DNA of 64,000 bases from Streptomyces wedmorensis (GTDB taxonomy: Bacteria; Actinomycetota; Actinomycetes; Streptomycetales; Streptomycetaceae). Below, piece after piece: positions 35,118-43,947 of this stretch; within the stretch, counting starts at the first letter, position 1, and each line of letters opens with the position of its first letter. The stretch is taken from contig NZ_JNWK01000010.1 in assembly GCF_000716445.1 (NCBI RefSeq), positions 62,001 to 126,000 on the forward strand, read 5' to 3'. Both the position numbers and the translations under genes were made by a program. The notes under the pieces were generated by a model, which was not told the origin of the DNA, searched no databases, and saw only the letters and a program-made list of their open reading frames with translations.

Positions 35118-36545
35118 CTACCGGTCCAGGCCGGGCAGCGCGTCCGGGGCGGGGCAGATCCTCGTGCCCTGGTGGTCGAACACGTACAACTGGGCGAGGT
35201 CGACGAGCAGCGGCACCTGCGCGCCGGCCCGGACGCGGACGTGGGGGCCGGTCCGCAGGACGAGGTCGCTGCGGCCCGCGGTGCGGCGTTCACGGGCGGC
35301 GTACGGTTCGCCGGACGGGCCCCGGCCGGCTGCCGGGTCCGCCGCCGGGCGGCCTTCCGCCGCAGGACCCGCCGGAAGGCCTTCCGCGGACGTCTGGCTC
35401 CCGCCGAAGGCCGCCGCGCGCGCCCTGATCCGGCCGACACCCAGGGCCGCCGCGCGTGCCCCGATCCTGCCGAGGCCCCGCTTGCGCCGTCCGCTCCCCC
35501 GCCGTCCGCCGGCGCGGGGGCGCGCCGCCTCCAGGTCCGCCACGACAGCGGGCCGTGAGCCGGTGTCCAGGTGTACGAGCACCTCGTGGCCCTGGTACTC
35601 GACGTGCTCGACGATCCCGACGAGTGAGGCCTCACCGGGCCGCGCCTGGCTGGGCGGCGCTATCCGTACCGCCTCGGAACGCAGCCCGACGATGATGGGT
35701 CGCCCCTGCTGGATCCGGAGGAGCTGGTGGTCGACGCTCAGCGGCAGGGGAAGGACGAGGCGCTGGCGGCCCAGCTCCAGGCTCATCGGCCCGTCGAGCG
35801 GTGCGTGGACGACCGCGTCGAGGAGGTTGATGCGCGGGGTGCCGACGAACGCGGCGACGAAGACGTTGACGGGCCGGGCGTACAGCTCCTGCGGCGGACT
35901 GACCTGTTGGAGGACGCCGTCGCGCATGACCGCCACCCGATCGCCCAGTGACATCGCCTCGGACTGGTCGTGCGTCACATAGACGGTGGTGACGCCCAGT
36001 TCGGCGGTGAGCCGGGCTATCTCGGCCCGCAGGTGGCCGCGGAGCTTGGCGTCGAGGCTGGACAGCGGCTCGTCGAGGAGGAAGACCGAGGGGCGCCGGG
36101 AGATCGCCCGGCCCATCGCGACCCGCTGGCGCTCGCCGCCGGACAGCTGCCCGGGCAGCCGGTCGAGCAGGTCCTCGATGGCGAGCATCCGGGCCGTCGC
36201 CTCGACCTGTGGGTCGTGGTCCGCCGACGGGTCCCGCAGCTTCAGGGGGAAGCCGATGTTCTCCCGCGAGGTCATGGACGGGTAGAGGGCGAAGTTCTGG
36301 AACACCATGGCGATGTCGCGTTCACGGGGCGGCACGTCGTTCGCGTGCTCGCCGTCGAGGAACAGGTCGCCGTCGGTGATGTCCTCCAGACCGGCGATCA
36401 TCCGCAGGACCGTGGACTTGCCGCATCCGGAAGGGCCGAGCAGCACCAGGAACTCGCCCGGTTCGACGGTGAGGGAGACCCTCCGCACCACAGGGGAACC
36501 GCCGTAATTCTTGCTCACATCTCGCAGCACGATGGCGCGACTCAT
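35118..36545 (-). CDS. Sugar ABC transporter ATPase (UgpC/MsiK type), long insert
   Basis: A 475-residue ATPase. Walker A is GPSGCGKST (37-45), followed by a Q-loop (FQNFALYPSM), the signature LSGGERQR, Walker B FLLDEPLSSLDAKLR and a switch His (VTHDQ). The C-terminal MOP/TOBE-type regulatory domain is split by about 85 residues rich in Arg, Ala and Gly (about 345-430), so the protein is about 95 residues longer than MsiK/MalK-like relatives. In Streptomyces one such ATPase can serve several sugar importers, and this is the only sugar-ABC ATPase in the window next to three ATPase-less permease sets. It follows the LacI gene behind a hairpin. The insert is contiguous and in frame. Confidence 0.9.
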   Translation of the reverse strand: MSRAIVLRDVSKNYGGSPVVRRVSLTVEPGEFLVLLGPSGCGKSTVLRMIAGLEDITDGDLFLDGEHANDVPPRERDIAMVFQNFALYPSMTSRENIGFPLKLRDPSADHDPQVEATARMLAIEDLLDRLPGQLSGGERQRVAMGRAISRRPSVFLLDEPLSSLDAKLRGHLRAEIARLTAELGVTTVYVTHDQSEAMSLGDRVAVMRDGVLQQVSPPQELYARPVNVFVAAFVGTPRINLLDAVVHAPLDGPMSLELGRQRLVLPLPLSVDHQLLRIQQGRPIIVGLRSEAVRIAPPSQARPGEASLVGIVEHVEYQGHEVLVHLDTGSRPAVVADLEAARPRAGGRRGSGRRKRGLGRIGARAAALGVGRIRARAAAFGGSQTSAEGLPAGPAAEGRPAADPAAGRGPSGEPYAARERRTAGRSDLVLRTGPHVRVRAGAQVPLLVDLAQLYVFDHQGTRICPAPDALPGLDR

Positions 36546-36683
36546 GGAAATCCGCCCGGAGTAGAAGGACCGCAGGGGGTGTGTGGCCGAAAGTAACCCA
36601 TCATGAAGCGCTGCGGAACAGTTTCGTACGTATTACGGAAAGAGGAATTCAGCGGCGGACGAATGCGGAAGACACGGCCCGCC

Positions 36684-36704
36684 CCCGGTCGTCACGCGAC
36701 CGGG
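36684..36704 (-). terminator. Terminator immediately after the second LacI gene
   Basis: CCCGGTCG and CGACCGGG form a perfect 8-bp stem with a 5-nt loop, directly adjoining the stop codon at 36705. Confidence 0.6.
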
Positions 36705-37745
36705 TCAGGCCGATTCCCGCACGACGAGTTCCGGGGCGAACACCAGGTGCGCCGGGCTCGCGGACGCCCCCTGGAGCCGGCCCACGAGCAGCTCCGCCAT
36801 CGCCGCGGCCATCCGCTCGACGGGCTGGCGCACGGTGGTCAGCGGAGGCCGGCAGGTCACGGCGACGCTGGAGTCGTCGAAACCCACCACCGCCACGTCC
36901 CCGGGCACGCTCAGACCCCGCTCGCGCAGCACCTCGCACGCCCCTTGAGCCATCAGGTCGTTGGCCGCGAAGACCCCGTCCACCCGCGGGTGCTCCGCGA
37001 GGAGCCGACGCATCGCCGCCGCACCGCTCTCGACCGTGAAACCGCCCTCCACCACCGGCGGGGCGGCCCGGCCGGCGCGCTCCAGGGCCTCGCGGAACCC
37101 GGCGAGGCGGGCCTCGCCGGCCGGGAGGTCCCGGGGCGCGCGGATCGTCGCGGGGCGACGGCATCCCCTGGCCAGCAGGTGCGCGGCGGCGAGCCGGCCT
37201 CCCTCGTGGTGGTCCACGTCGACGTAGCTCAGCGCCGGTCCCTCCGGGGGCCGCGCGAACAGCACGAGGGGGACGCCCGCGGCGGCGAGCATCGACGGCA
37301 GCGGGTCGTCGGCCTGGATGGAGACGACGAGGGCCCCGTCCGCGCTGCCCCGGCGCAGGTGGTCGACCACCTGCCGCCTGGCCGCCTCGGACTCCGCGAA
37401 CATCAGCACGGGATGCGCGCCGCGCCCGCGCAGAAACGTCACGGCACCACTGACGACACGCCCGAAGAACGGATCGGCGAACACCCTCGCGGCGAACGCG
37501 TCCCCGGCCCCGCAGACCACGAGCGCCACGGTCTCGGTGCGCGCCACCGGATGCGGATCGCGGCCCGTGACCAGGCTCCTGGCGGCGGTGTTCGGTGTGT
37601 ATCCGGTGCGCTCGATGGCCTGCCGCACGACGTCTTGGATCGCGGGGTCGACGTTGCGCACCCCGTTCACGACCCGCGACACCGTCGCCCTGGAGACGCC
37701 CGCCTCCCGCGCCACGTCCTCCAGCGTCGGTCCCCGCCTGATCAC
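36705..37745 (-). CDS. LacI/GalR family regulator
   Basis: A 346-residue regulator. The helix-turn-helix is at residues 7-27 (LEDVAREAGVSRATVSRVVN) and the hinge region ends near 65. The sugar-binding domain (about 72-340) has the usual VAVVGFDDSS and TTVRQPVERM elements. The GTG at 37745 starts directly before the DNA-binding domain. Upstream lie TTCAC half-sites and a perfect 14-bp palindrome (37860-37873), a plausible autoregulatory operator. It sits between the sugar ATPase gene and the GH3 gene, all on the same strand, and probably controls the GH3 enzyme or the ATPase. It differs from the first LacI protein in length and sequence. Confidence 0.92.
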   Translation of the reverse strand: MIRRGPTLEDVAREAGVSRATVSRVVNGVRNVDPAIQDVVRQAIERTGYTPNTAARSLVTGRDPHPVARTETVALVVCGAGDAFAARVFADPFFGRVVSGAVTFLRGRGAHPVLMFAESEAARRQVVDHLRRGSADGALVVSIQADDPLPSMLAAAGVPLVLFARPPEGPALSYVDVDHHEGGRLAAAHLLARGCRRPATIRAPRDLPAGEARLAGFREALERAGRAAPPVVEGGFTVESGAAAMRRLLAEHPRVDGVFAANDLMAQGACEVLRERGLSVPGDVAVVGFDDSSVAVTCRPPLTTVRQPVERMAAAMAELLVGRLQGASASPAHLVFAPELVVRESA

Positions 37746-37829
37746 TCCCGTACTCTAACCTGCCGCTTTCCCGGGCACGACGGGCGGACCGCGGGAAGTG
37801 CCGTGCGACGGTCCGGGGCGCGGGCCGGT

Positions 37830-37873
37830 ATTCACGGATGGGCATTCACGGCTCCCCGTCGGTGAATTCACCG
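37830..37873. promoter_or_regulatory. Candidate operator cluster upstream of the second LacI gene
   Basis: Two direct copies of ATTCACGG (37830-37837, 37844-37851) and a perfect 14-bp palindrome CGGTGAATTCACCG (37860-37873) share the TTCAC half-site. They lie 85-130 bases upstream of the LacI start, between it and the GH3 stop. The rest of the 37746-37966 gap shows nothing else clear. Confidence 0.45.
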
Positions 37874-37966
37874 CGTACGGGTGACGGAAATTCGGAATTC
37901 GGACGAGGGCCGTTGATCGGGCCGTTCCCGACGGCCGACCGGAATGCGGAGCACGTCCTCCGGCCC

Positions 37967-40435
37967 TCACGCGTTCCGCTCCCCCGGAACGGTTCCCAGC
38001 GTCACGTCGGTCGCGTGTTCCACCATTCCCGCCGAGCGGCCCACCATCAGCCGGTACGTCCCCGGCTCGACACGCCACTCACCCTCCTCCGGCGACCAGT
38101 GCCGCAGCGCCCGCGGCTCCACGACGATCTCGGCGACCGCCGCCTCGCCCGCCTCCGCGTGGACCGCCGCATGGCCGACGAACCAGCGCACGGGGCGCTC
38201 GACCGCCGAGCCGGGCCGCGCCAGGTACACCTGGACGACCTCGCGCCCGGGGCGCGCCCCGGTGTTCCGCACCCCCACCCGTACGGTGAAGGACGAGCCC
38301 GCGTCGATCCGGGCGGGCGCGTCCACCTCCCCGTACTCCCAGGTCGTGTAACCGAGGCCGTGCCCGAACCAGTAGGCCGGCCGCGTCCCCGCCCGCAGCC
38401 AGGCGCGGTGCCCGATGTGCAGGCCCTCCGTGTAGTCGAGCCGGCCGTCGGCCGGGCGCGTGCCCGTCACGGGTGCCTCGGCGAGCGTGGCGGCCCAGGT
38501 CGTGGGGAGCCTGCCGCCCGGTTCGCGGCGGCCGAAGAGGACGTCTGCCAGCCCCGCGCCGGCCTCCTGGCCGGGGAACCACGCCAGGAGCACCGCGGCG
38601 ACCTCGTCGCGCCAGGGCAGTTCGACCGGTCCGCCGCTGTTGACGACGACGACGGTGCGGGGGTTGGCGGCGGCGACCGCCCGGACGAGCTCGTCCTGCG
38701 CGCCGCCCAGGGACAGGGACGTACGGTCGTGCCCCTCCGTCTCGTCGTGCTCGGTCGTCCCGACGACGACGATCACCGCGTCCGCCTCGCGGGCCGCCGC
38801 CACGGCCTCGGCGAGCGCCTGGTCCGGGGCTCGCCGAGGGGGTGCCGCGGCCACGACCGTCGCCCTGCCGGCACCGGGCACCAGTTCGCGGCGCGCGACG
38901 AGATGGGCGTGGCGGCCCCGTTCCAGCAGACTCGTGGCGGTGTGCAGGGGCGGGGTGACGTGCACGATCGCGGGGTCGTCGGTCTCGCGCGGATGGGTGC
39001 CGTCGAGGATCACGTGCCCGTCGACCTCGATCGCCATCCGGCCGAAGCCGCCGATTCCGAAGGTCCAGGCCCCGGTGGCGTCGGGGCGGAGCAGGGCCCG
39101 GACCTCCACGGTACGGGTGCCCGGGGCGAGGTCCGGTTCGAGCAGCCGCCCCGACAGGCGTCGTTCGGCGCTCAGTTCCCGTCCTTCGCCGTCCAGGCAG
39201 CGCAGCAGCAGTCCCGGCTCCCCGGAGCGCGGGTCCGTGCACCGGACCGTGTCGAGCGGTTCCGGCGGGGCGTCCGCCGACGGGCCGACGGTGTACGTGA
39301 CGCGCCCGCGGCCTCGCAGACACGCGCGGATCCCGGCGAGCGGGGTGACCACGGCGGACGGGAAGACGCCGGCGCTGCCGCCGCCCTGGACGCGGGGCGA
39401 GGCGGCGTGTTCGCCGATCACGGCGACCGTGCCGAGGCCGGTGGGGTCGAGGGGCAGGACGCCCTCGTTGCGGAGCAGTACCGCTCCGGCGGCGACCGCG
39501 CGGCGCAGCAGGTGTCGCGGGCTTTCGTCCGGGCGCGTCGGGCGGCGGCGGGGGACGTCGCCGAGGGCGCCGACCCGGGCGGCGAGCCGGAGGAGCCGTC
39601 GGACCTTCTCGTCGACGGCGCTCTCGGGGACGCGGCCGTCGCGGACGGCCTCGGCCAGGTCCGCCGCCCAGGGACTGTCCGGGCCGGGCATGGCGAGGTC
39701 GAGGGCCGCCCGCGCGGGTTCCTCGGTGGTGCGCACGGCGGCCCAGTCGGAGACCGCGACGCCGTCGAAGCCCCACTCACCCTTCAGGGGCTCGGCGAGG
39801 AGCGGATGGGCCGTCATCGTCGTGCCGTCGACGCCGTTGTAGCCGGCCATGACCGCCCACACCCCGGCGTCGACCGCGGCGGCGAACGGTGCCAGGTACA
39901 CCTCGCGCAGCGCCCGTTCGGACATCCGGACGTCCACGTTCAGCCGGTCGGTCTCGGAGTCGTTGGCCACGAAGTGCTTGGCGGTGGCGGCCACGCCGTG
40001 CTCCTGGAGGCCGCGGATCAGCACCGCGCCGGTGCGGGCGGTCAGCTCGGGGTCCTCCGAGAAGCACTCGAAGTGGCGGCCGCCGAGCGGGGTGCGGTGC
40101 AGGTTGAGGGTCGGCGCCAGGACGACGTCGACACCCCTCCGGACCGCTTCGGCGGCGAGCAGGCCGCCGAGGCTTCGCAGCAGGGGCTCGTCCCAGGTCG
40201 CGCCGAGGGCGGACGCCGACGGCAGCAGGAAGGAGGTGCGGCGTTCGTCCCAGGCTTCTCCCCTCACCCCGGCGGGGCCGTCGGAGAAGACCATCTCCCG
40301 CAGGCCGATCTCCGCGTCGGCGGCGGTGCGCCAGGTGGTGGCGCCGGTCAGGAGGCGGACCTTGCGGTCGAGGTCGAGCTTCTCGACCAGCGGGTCGAGC
40401 ACGTCGTCGGGCGTTTCGGGCATGTCGTCAGGCAT
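37967..40435 (-). CDS. GH3 beta-glucosidase with PA14 insert
   Basis: An 822-residue enzyme with the GH3 N-terminal barrel (about 15-290; nucleophile D230 in GVAVSDWAA; KHFVANDSE and YNGVDG also present). The GH3 C-domain (about 330 onward, GAVLLRNEGVLPL) is interrupted by a PA14-like insert (about 405-540, TGAWTFGIGGFGRMAIEVDG), and a fibronectin III-like C-terminal domain runs from about 730 to 815. PA14-carrying GH3 enzymes act on beta-linked gluco-oligosaccharides. There is no signal peptide, so it is probably intracellular. I chose the ATG at 40435, the first of two (40435, 40423); the in-frame upstream stretch belongs to a shadow of the DUF1996 gene. It ends 222 bases before the LacI gene. 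Confidence 0.93.
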   Translation of the reverse strand: MPDDMPETPDDVLDPLVEKLDLDRKVRLLTGATTWRTAADAEIGLREMVFSDGPAGVRGEAWDERRTSFLLPSASALGATWDEPLLRSLGGLLAAEAVRRGVDVVLAPTLNLHRTPLGGRHFECFSEDPELTARTGAVLIRGLQEHGVAATAKHFVANDSETDRLNVDVRMSERALREVYLAPFAAAVDAGVWAVMAGYNGVDGTTMTAHPLLAEPLKGEWGFDGVAVSDWAAVRTTEEPARAALDLAMPGPDSPWAADLAEAVRDGRVPESAVDEKVRRLLRLAARVGALGDVPRRRPTRPDESPRHLLRRAVAAGAVLLRNEGVLPLDPTGLGTVAVIGEHAASPRVQGGGSAGVFPSAVVTPLAGIRACLRGRGRVTYTVGPSADAPPEPLDTVRCTDPRSGEPGLLLRCLDGEGRELSAERRLSGRLLEPDLAPGTRTVEVRALLRPDATGAWTFGIGGFGRMAIEVDGHVILDGTHPRETDDPAIVHVTPPLHTATSLLERGRHAHLVARRELVPGAGRATVVAAAPPRRAPDQALAEAVAAAREADAVIVVVGTTEHDETEGHDRTSLSLGGAQDELVRAVAAANPRTVVVVNSGGPVELPWRDEVAAVLLAWFPGQEAGAGLADVLFGRREPGGRLPTTWAATLAEAPVTGTRPADGRLDYTEGLHIGHRAWLRAGTRPAYWFGHGLGYTTWEYGEVDAPARIDAGSSFTVRVGVRNTGARPGREVVQVYLARPGSAVERPVRWFVGHAAVHAEAGEAAVAEIVVEPRALRHWSPEEGEWRVEPGTYRLMVGRSAGMVEHATDVTLGTVPGERNA

Positions 40436-40469
40436 CGTCGGCTTTCGGTCGCCGGGGTCACGGGGCGGA

Positions 40470-40507
40470 GGCACCGGCCGCCCCGGGCGAGCGGGGCGGC
40501 CGGTGCC
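40470..40507 (-). terminator. Terminator between DUF1996 gene and GH3 gene
   Basis: A perfect 15-bp stem (GGCACCGGCCGCCCC with GGGGCGGCCGGTGCC) and 8-nt loop, 20 bases after the DUF1996 stop and 34 bases before the GH3 start, so the two genes are separate transcripts or are differentially expressed. Confidence 0.85.
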
Positions 40508-40527
40508 GAGTGGGGTGCGGGAGTGGA

Positions 40528-41613
40528 TCAGGGCAGCCGGTACTGCTCGTTGAGGGCCGCGCCTCGCTCGGGGTGGGTCTGGTCGTAGCCCCGGGCGTCG
40601 CACTGGAGGCCGCCCACGATGCAGTGGTCGACCATGGCCTTGAGGGTGCGTTCCTCCCACGCGTTGAAGAAGTCGTAGTGGAAGGAGTACCCGCGGCCGC
40701 TGGCGAGGCGCACCTGGCTCATGTCGCCGTTGACCGGGAAGGCCATCTTGAACTCGATCATCGGCAGGGCGACCGGGTGGGAGGCCGGGCACATGTTGTC
40801 GTTGGTGCCGGGCTTGACGACCGGATACGCCATGTGGCTCTGGTGGTCGGGCGTGTCCAGGTGCAGGCCGTTCCAGCAACTGGGCGCCTGCATGCGCAGG
40901 TTGAGCTGGACGTCGGGTCGGCTCGGGCAGCTCGTCGGGAAGTCGACGTTGAAGAAGCTGTCACCGCATTCCCAGCCCTCGACGAATCCCTTGTGCTCGC
41001 GGAACTGCTGGGCGGTCTGCATCGGGTTGCCGACGACGAACCTGAGGCCCTTCGGGAAGGGCCGCACGCTCGTGTAGTCGGTGACGCCCGTCTTGTAGTA
41101 GATGACCTGGGGGCCGACGGGAAGGATCTTCCGGTCCCCGTCGTACAGGGTGGGCATCCAGTAGGCGGAGGAGTCGGCGGGCGCCTTGCACGCGGTGGCT
41201 CCGCCGTAGAGGGTGCCGGTGACGCTGTGCGCGTTCGTGGAGGTGTTGCCCATGAACGTGTGGTCGTGCGACCGGCCCGGCTGGCCGGGGTAGACGATGG
41301 GGTCGTCGGGTGCGGTGTGCGTGACGGCGCAGTTGGCCTGGAACTCGTGGAAGTACCGGGCCGGCGGGGTCGCGGTCGACGGTGTCACTCCGGTGACCTG
41401 CGGTACCGCGGGGATGTAGCCGTCGCCGTCCGGGTCGTCGCCCGACGCCTGGAGCGACGCGGCCATCCGGTGCCCGGTGTGCGCCGCGGCGGCCGGCGGA
41501 GGGGTGTCGGCCGTGGGGTCGGCGGCGGAGGCGAGGGTGCCGACGCCGAGGAGGGTGGCGACGAGCGCGGTGCCGAGGAGCAGTGCGGGGAGCCTCTTGG
41601 GACTCGCTCTCAT
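40528..41613 (-). CDS. Secreted DUF1996 protein
   Basis: A 361-residue exported protein with a signal peptide (about 1-30, ASA). The mature part is a DUF1996 domain: ANCAVTHTAPDDPIVYPGQPGRSHDHTFMGN, SAYWMPTLYDG and the later SFHYDFFNAWEE are characteristic, with conserved His and Asp residues and several cysteines (CGDSFF, TSCPSRP, SCWNG, NMCPASHP, HCIVGGLQC) that probably form disulfides. DUF1996 proteins occur in fungi and actinomycetes and their activity is not established, as far as I know. The genes around it are secreted or intracellular glycoside hydrolases, so a polysaccharide-binding or cleaving role is likely but unproved. The ATG at 41613 has AGGAG before it. Confidence 0.9.
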   Translation of the reverse strand: MRASPKRLPALLLGTALVATLLGVGTLASAADPTADTPPPAAAAHTGHRMAASLQASGDDPDGDGYIPAVPQVTGVTPSTATPPARYFHEFQANCAVTHTAPDDPIVYPGQPGRSHDHTFMGNTSTNAHSVTGTLYGGATACKAPADSSAYWMPTLYDGDRKILPVGPQVIYYKTGVTDYTSVRPFPKGLRFVVGNPMQTAQQFREHKGFVEGWECGDSFFNVDFPTSCPSRPDVQLNLRMQAPSCWNGLHLDTPDHQSHMAYPVVKPGTNDNMCPASHPVALPMIEFKMAFPVNGDMSQVRLASGRGYSFHYDFFNAWEERTLKAMVDHCIVGGLQCDARGYDQTHPERGAALNEQYRLP

Positions 41614-41677
41614 GGGGATCTCCTGCCCGTGGGGGGGGTCGGTGGTGACTTTCGGGGGGGGTGGTGGTCGGCCGCGG

Positions 41678-43810
41678 TCAGCTGTGGACGCCGAACTCGT
41701 GGAGCGAGTAGCCCCACCCGGTGCCTCGGGCCGTCAGCTGGAGGCGTACGTGGCGGCCGGTGGTGGCGAGGGCGATCGTGTCGACGTCGCCGTCGCCGGT
41801 GGTCGTGGTGTGGACCGTGCGCCAGGCGGTCCCGTCGTCGGAGACCCGGACCTCGTAGGACCTGGCGTACGCGGGGTCCCAGACCAGTTGCACGGTGCGG
41901 ATGGGCTTGACGGCCCCGAGGTCGACCTGGATCCACTGGGGGTCGCTCCAGTCACTGGCCCAGCGGGTGTCGGCGCGGCCGTCGGTGGCGCGGGCCGGCG
42001 GGCAGGGGCAGTCGCCGTAACCGGTCTGGTACGAGGAGGCGGTGGTGGGGCGGTCGAGGGCGAGGTTCGTGCCGGCGACCGGGGGCGCGACCACGCGGAC
42101 GGACCTGGTCTCGATGCCGGCGTTGCCGTGGCCGTCCTCGGCCTGGACGTACACCTTCCACACGCCGAGCTTCTCGGGGGCGGTGACCGCGAAACCGCCG
42201 TCGCCGTCGGCGCGCCACCGCGCCTCGACGAGTCGCTTGTCCCCGTTGGCGTAGTTGCCGCTCAGGAAGATCCTGGGGGTGATCGGGTCGCCGTCGGGGT
42301 CGCGGATGTCGGCGCGGACGGTGAACTCGCGGCCGGCCGGGGCGGCGGTGGCCGGCGAGACGGTCATGCCGCTGATCACCGGCGGGGTGTTGTCGCCCGC
42401 GACGGAGCCTGTGTAGGCCTTCTTCACCGCGTAGTAGGAGAGCCGCTTCAGACCGTCGGGCAGCAGGTTGAACCAGACGCCGCCGAAGTCGTGTTCGGTG
42501 CCGTAGTGGAACATCGTGGCGCCGAGGGCGACGCCCTGGTGGCCGGTGACGCAGTTCCAGACGGCGGCGTAGCCCGCGGCCTTCTGCTGGTCGGTCGGCT
42601 CGTCGGGGACGCCGTTGACGTCGTTCGGCACCTCCCATTCGCCGGCCGGGCCCGTCTCGGTGATGAGGTAGGGCTTGGTGTAACCGCCGTCGATCCAGTC
42701 CTGGCGCACCTTGCAGAGGTTGTCGTAGGAGTTCATGGAGTAGAGGTCGAGGTCGGGGGCGTTGCGCTTGTAGTAGGGCCAGGCGCCGGTCCATGCGTCG
42801 GTCGAGGTCACCGGGTGGTCGGGGTCGATCGTGTGGATCTTCCTGGCCACGTCGTTGACGAAGCCGGTGTAGGCGTTGCGCTGGTTCTCGAGCGCGGTCC
42901 CGCTGTAGCAGTTCTGGAGTCCGAGGACGGATTCGTTGCCGACGTTCCACATGAGGGTCGCGGGGTGGCTCTTGTACGCCTCCACCCACTTGGCGAACTC
43001 GTCGAGCATCGTGGACTTGTACGCGGTGTCGGTGACGTAGTCGACGCAGCCGCCGGAGCCGGGGCCGCCGCCGGGCTGGAGCCAGAAGCCGTTGACGACC
43101 TTGACGCCCTGGGCCGCGGCGGCGTCGAGGAGCGGCTTGGTGGAGCCGTCGGTGCCCCAGGTGCGGATGGTGTTGACGCCCATGGACCTGACGTCGGGCA
43201 GGTACTTCGGGGCGTCCGCGACGGAGGGACCCCAGGTCAGGCCCTTGACGGTGTACGGCTGGCCGCCCACGGTCAGCTGCCAGGCGCCCTGGGGCCCGGT
43301 GACGCGGACGGCGCCGGTGGGCGTCGGGGTGGTGCCACCGGGCTCCCCGTACACCTGGAACTCCCAGAGCGAGTAGCCGTATCCGGTCGCGCGGGTCACG
43401 CCGTGCATCCGCACGTAGCGTGCGGTGCCGGAGACGGCGAGGGTCTCGGTGCCGCCGGAGCCGTTCGCCGTGCTGTACGCGGTGGTCCACGTGGTGCCGT
43501 CGGTGGACAGCTCGATCCGGTACGCCTTGGCGTACGCGGACTCCCAGCGGAGCACGACCTGGCTGACCGCGACGGGGGCACCGAGGTCCACCCGCAGCCA
43601 CTGGTCGTCGGAGGCACCGCTCGACCAGCGGGTGCCGAGGTTCCCGTCGACGGCGTCGGCGGCGGGGGTGCCGTAGTGCTCCGTGCTGGAGGCGGTGACC
43701 GGCTTGCCCTGCGAGAGCAGGGCCGGGGCGGCCTGTGCTTGCTGGACCGGCAGGAGCGCCAGCAGCGTCGAGGCCACCACGGTGGCCACGGGTATGCCGA
43801 CTGAGGGCAT
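41678..43810 (-). CDS. Secreted clan GH-A glycoside hydrolase flanked by discoidin domains
   Basis: A 710-residue exported enzyme with a signal peptide (about 1-27). A discoidin (F5/8C) domain lies at about 33-165 and a TIM barrel at about 175-470 with a likely acid/base E293 (WNVGNESVLG) and nucleophile E385 (ITETGPAGEWE). An immunoglobulin-like module (about 485-575) and a second discoidin domain (about 580-710) follow. The catalytic layout is clan GH-A (GH2/GH5-like, retaining); I cannot fix the family, though the barrel resembles GH2-type or GH72-like transferases. The ATG at 43810 has AAGGAGATCC before it. A 16-bp palindrome lies just downstream of the probable -10 box. The discoidin domains suggest binding of insoluble glycans. 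Confidence 0.82.
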   Translation of the reverse strand: MPSVGIPVATVVASTLLALLPVQQAQAAPALLSQGKPVTASSTEHYGTPAADAVDGNLGTRWSSGASDDQWLRVDLGAPVAVSQVVLRWESAYAKAYRIELSTDGTTWTTAYSTANGSGGTETLAVSGTARYVRMHGVTRATGYGYSLWEFQVYGEPGGTTPTPTGAVRVTGPQGAWQLTVGGQPYTVKGLTWGPSVADAPKYLPDVRSMGVNTIRTWGTDGSTKPLLDAAAAQGVKVVNGFWLQPGGGPGSGGCVDYVTDTAYKSTMLDEFAKWVEAYKSHPATLMWNVGNESVLGLQNCYSGTALENQRNAYTGFVNDVARKIHTIDPDHPVTSTDAWTGAWPYYKRNAPDLDLYSMNSYDNLCKVRQDWIDGGYTKPYLITETGPAGEWEVPNDVNGVPDEPTDQQKAAGYAAVWNCVTGHQGVALGATMFHYGTEHDFGGVWFNLLPDGLKRLSYYAVKKAYTGSVAGDNTPPVISGMTVSPATAAPAGREFTVRADIRDPDGDPITPRIFLSGNYANGDKRLVEARWRADGDGGFAVTAPEKLGVWKVYVQAEDGHGNAGIETRSVRVVAPPVAGTNLALDRPTTASSYQTGYGDCPCPPARATDGRADTRWASDWSDPQWIQVDLGAVKPIRTVQLVWDPAYARSYEVRVSDDGTAWRTVHTTTTGDGDVDTIALATTGRHVRLQLTARGTGWGYSLHEFGVHS

Positions 43811-43843
43811 GAGGGGATCTCCTTGGAACGGGAGGGGGAGGTT

Positions 43844-43859
43844 GGGAGAGCGCTCTCCC
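43844..43859. promoter_or_regulatory. Perfect 16-bp palindromic operator GGGAGAGCGCTCTCCC
   Basis: A perfect palindrome with a central GCGC, the hallmark of LacI-family operators in Streptomyces; it resembles the CebR box TGGGAGCGCTCCCA with one extra base pair each side of the core. It lies 34-49 bases upstream of the GH-A start codon and 2 bases past the likely -10 box, so a bound repressor would block transcription. Confidence 0.7.
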
Positions 43860-43861
43860 GC

Positions 43862-43891
43862 ACCATGCCCGCGCTCGCCGAACGCCGTCAA
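43862..43891 (-). promoter_or_regulatory. Likely promoter of the GH-A hydrolase gene
   Basis: On the minus strand TTGACG (43891-43886) and CATGGT (43867-43862) are 18 bases apart, immediately upstream of the palindromic operator. An AT-rich block (about 43890-43930) precedes the -35. Confidence 0.5.
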
Positions 43892-43947
43892 TAACCGCAC
43901 ACCACTTTTCTTTTGACTTGACTTAAGAACTAGCACTTCACGGAAGA

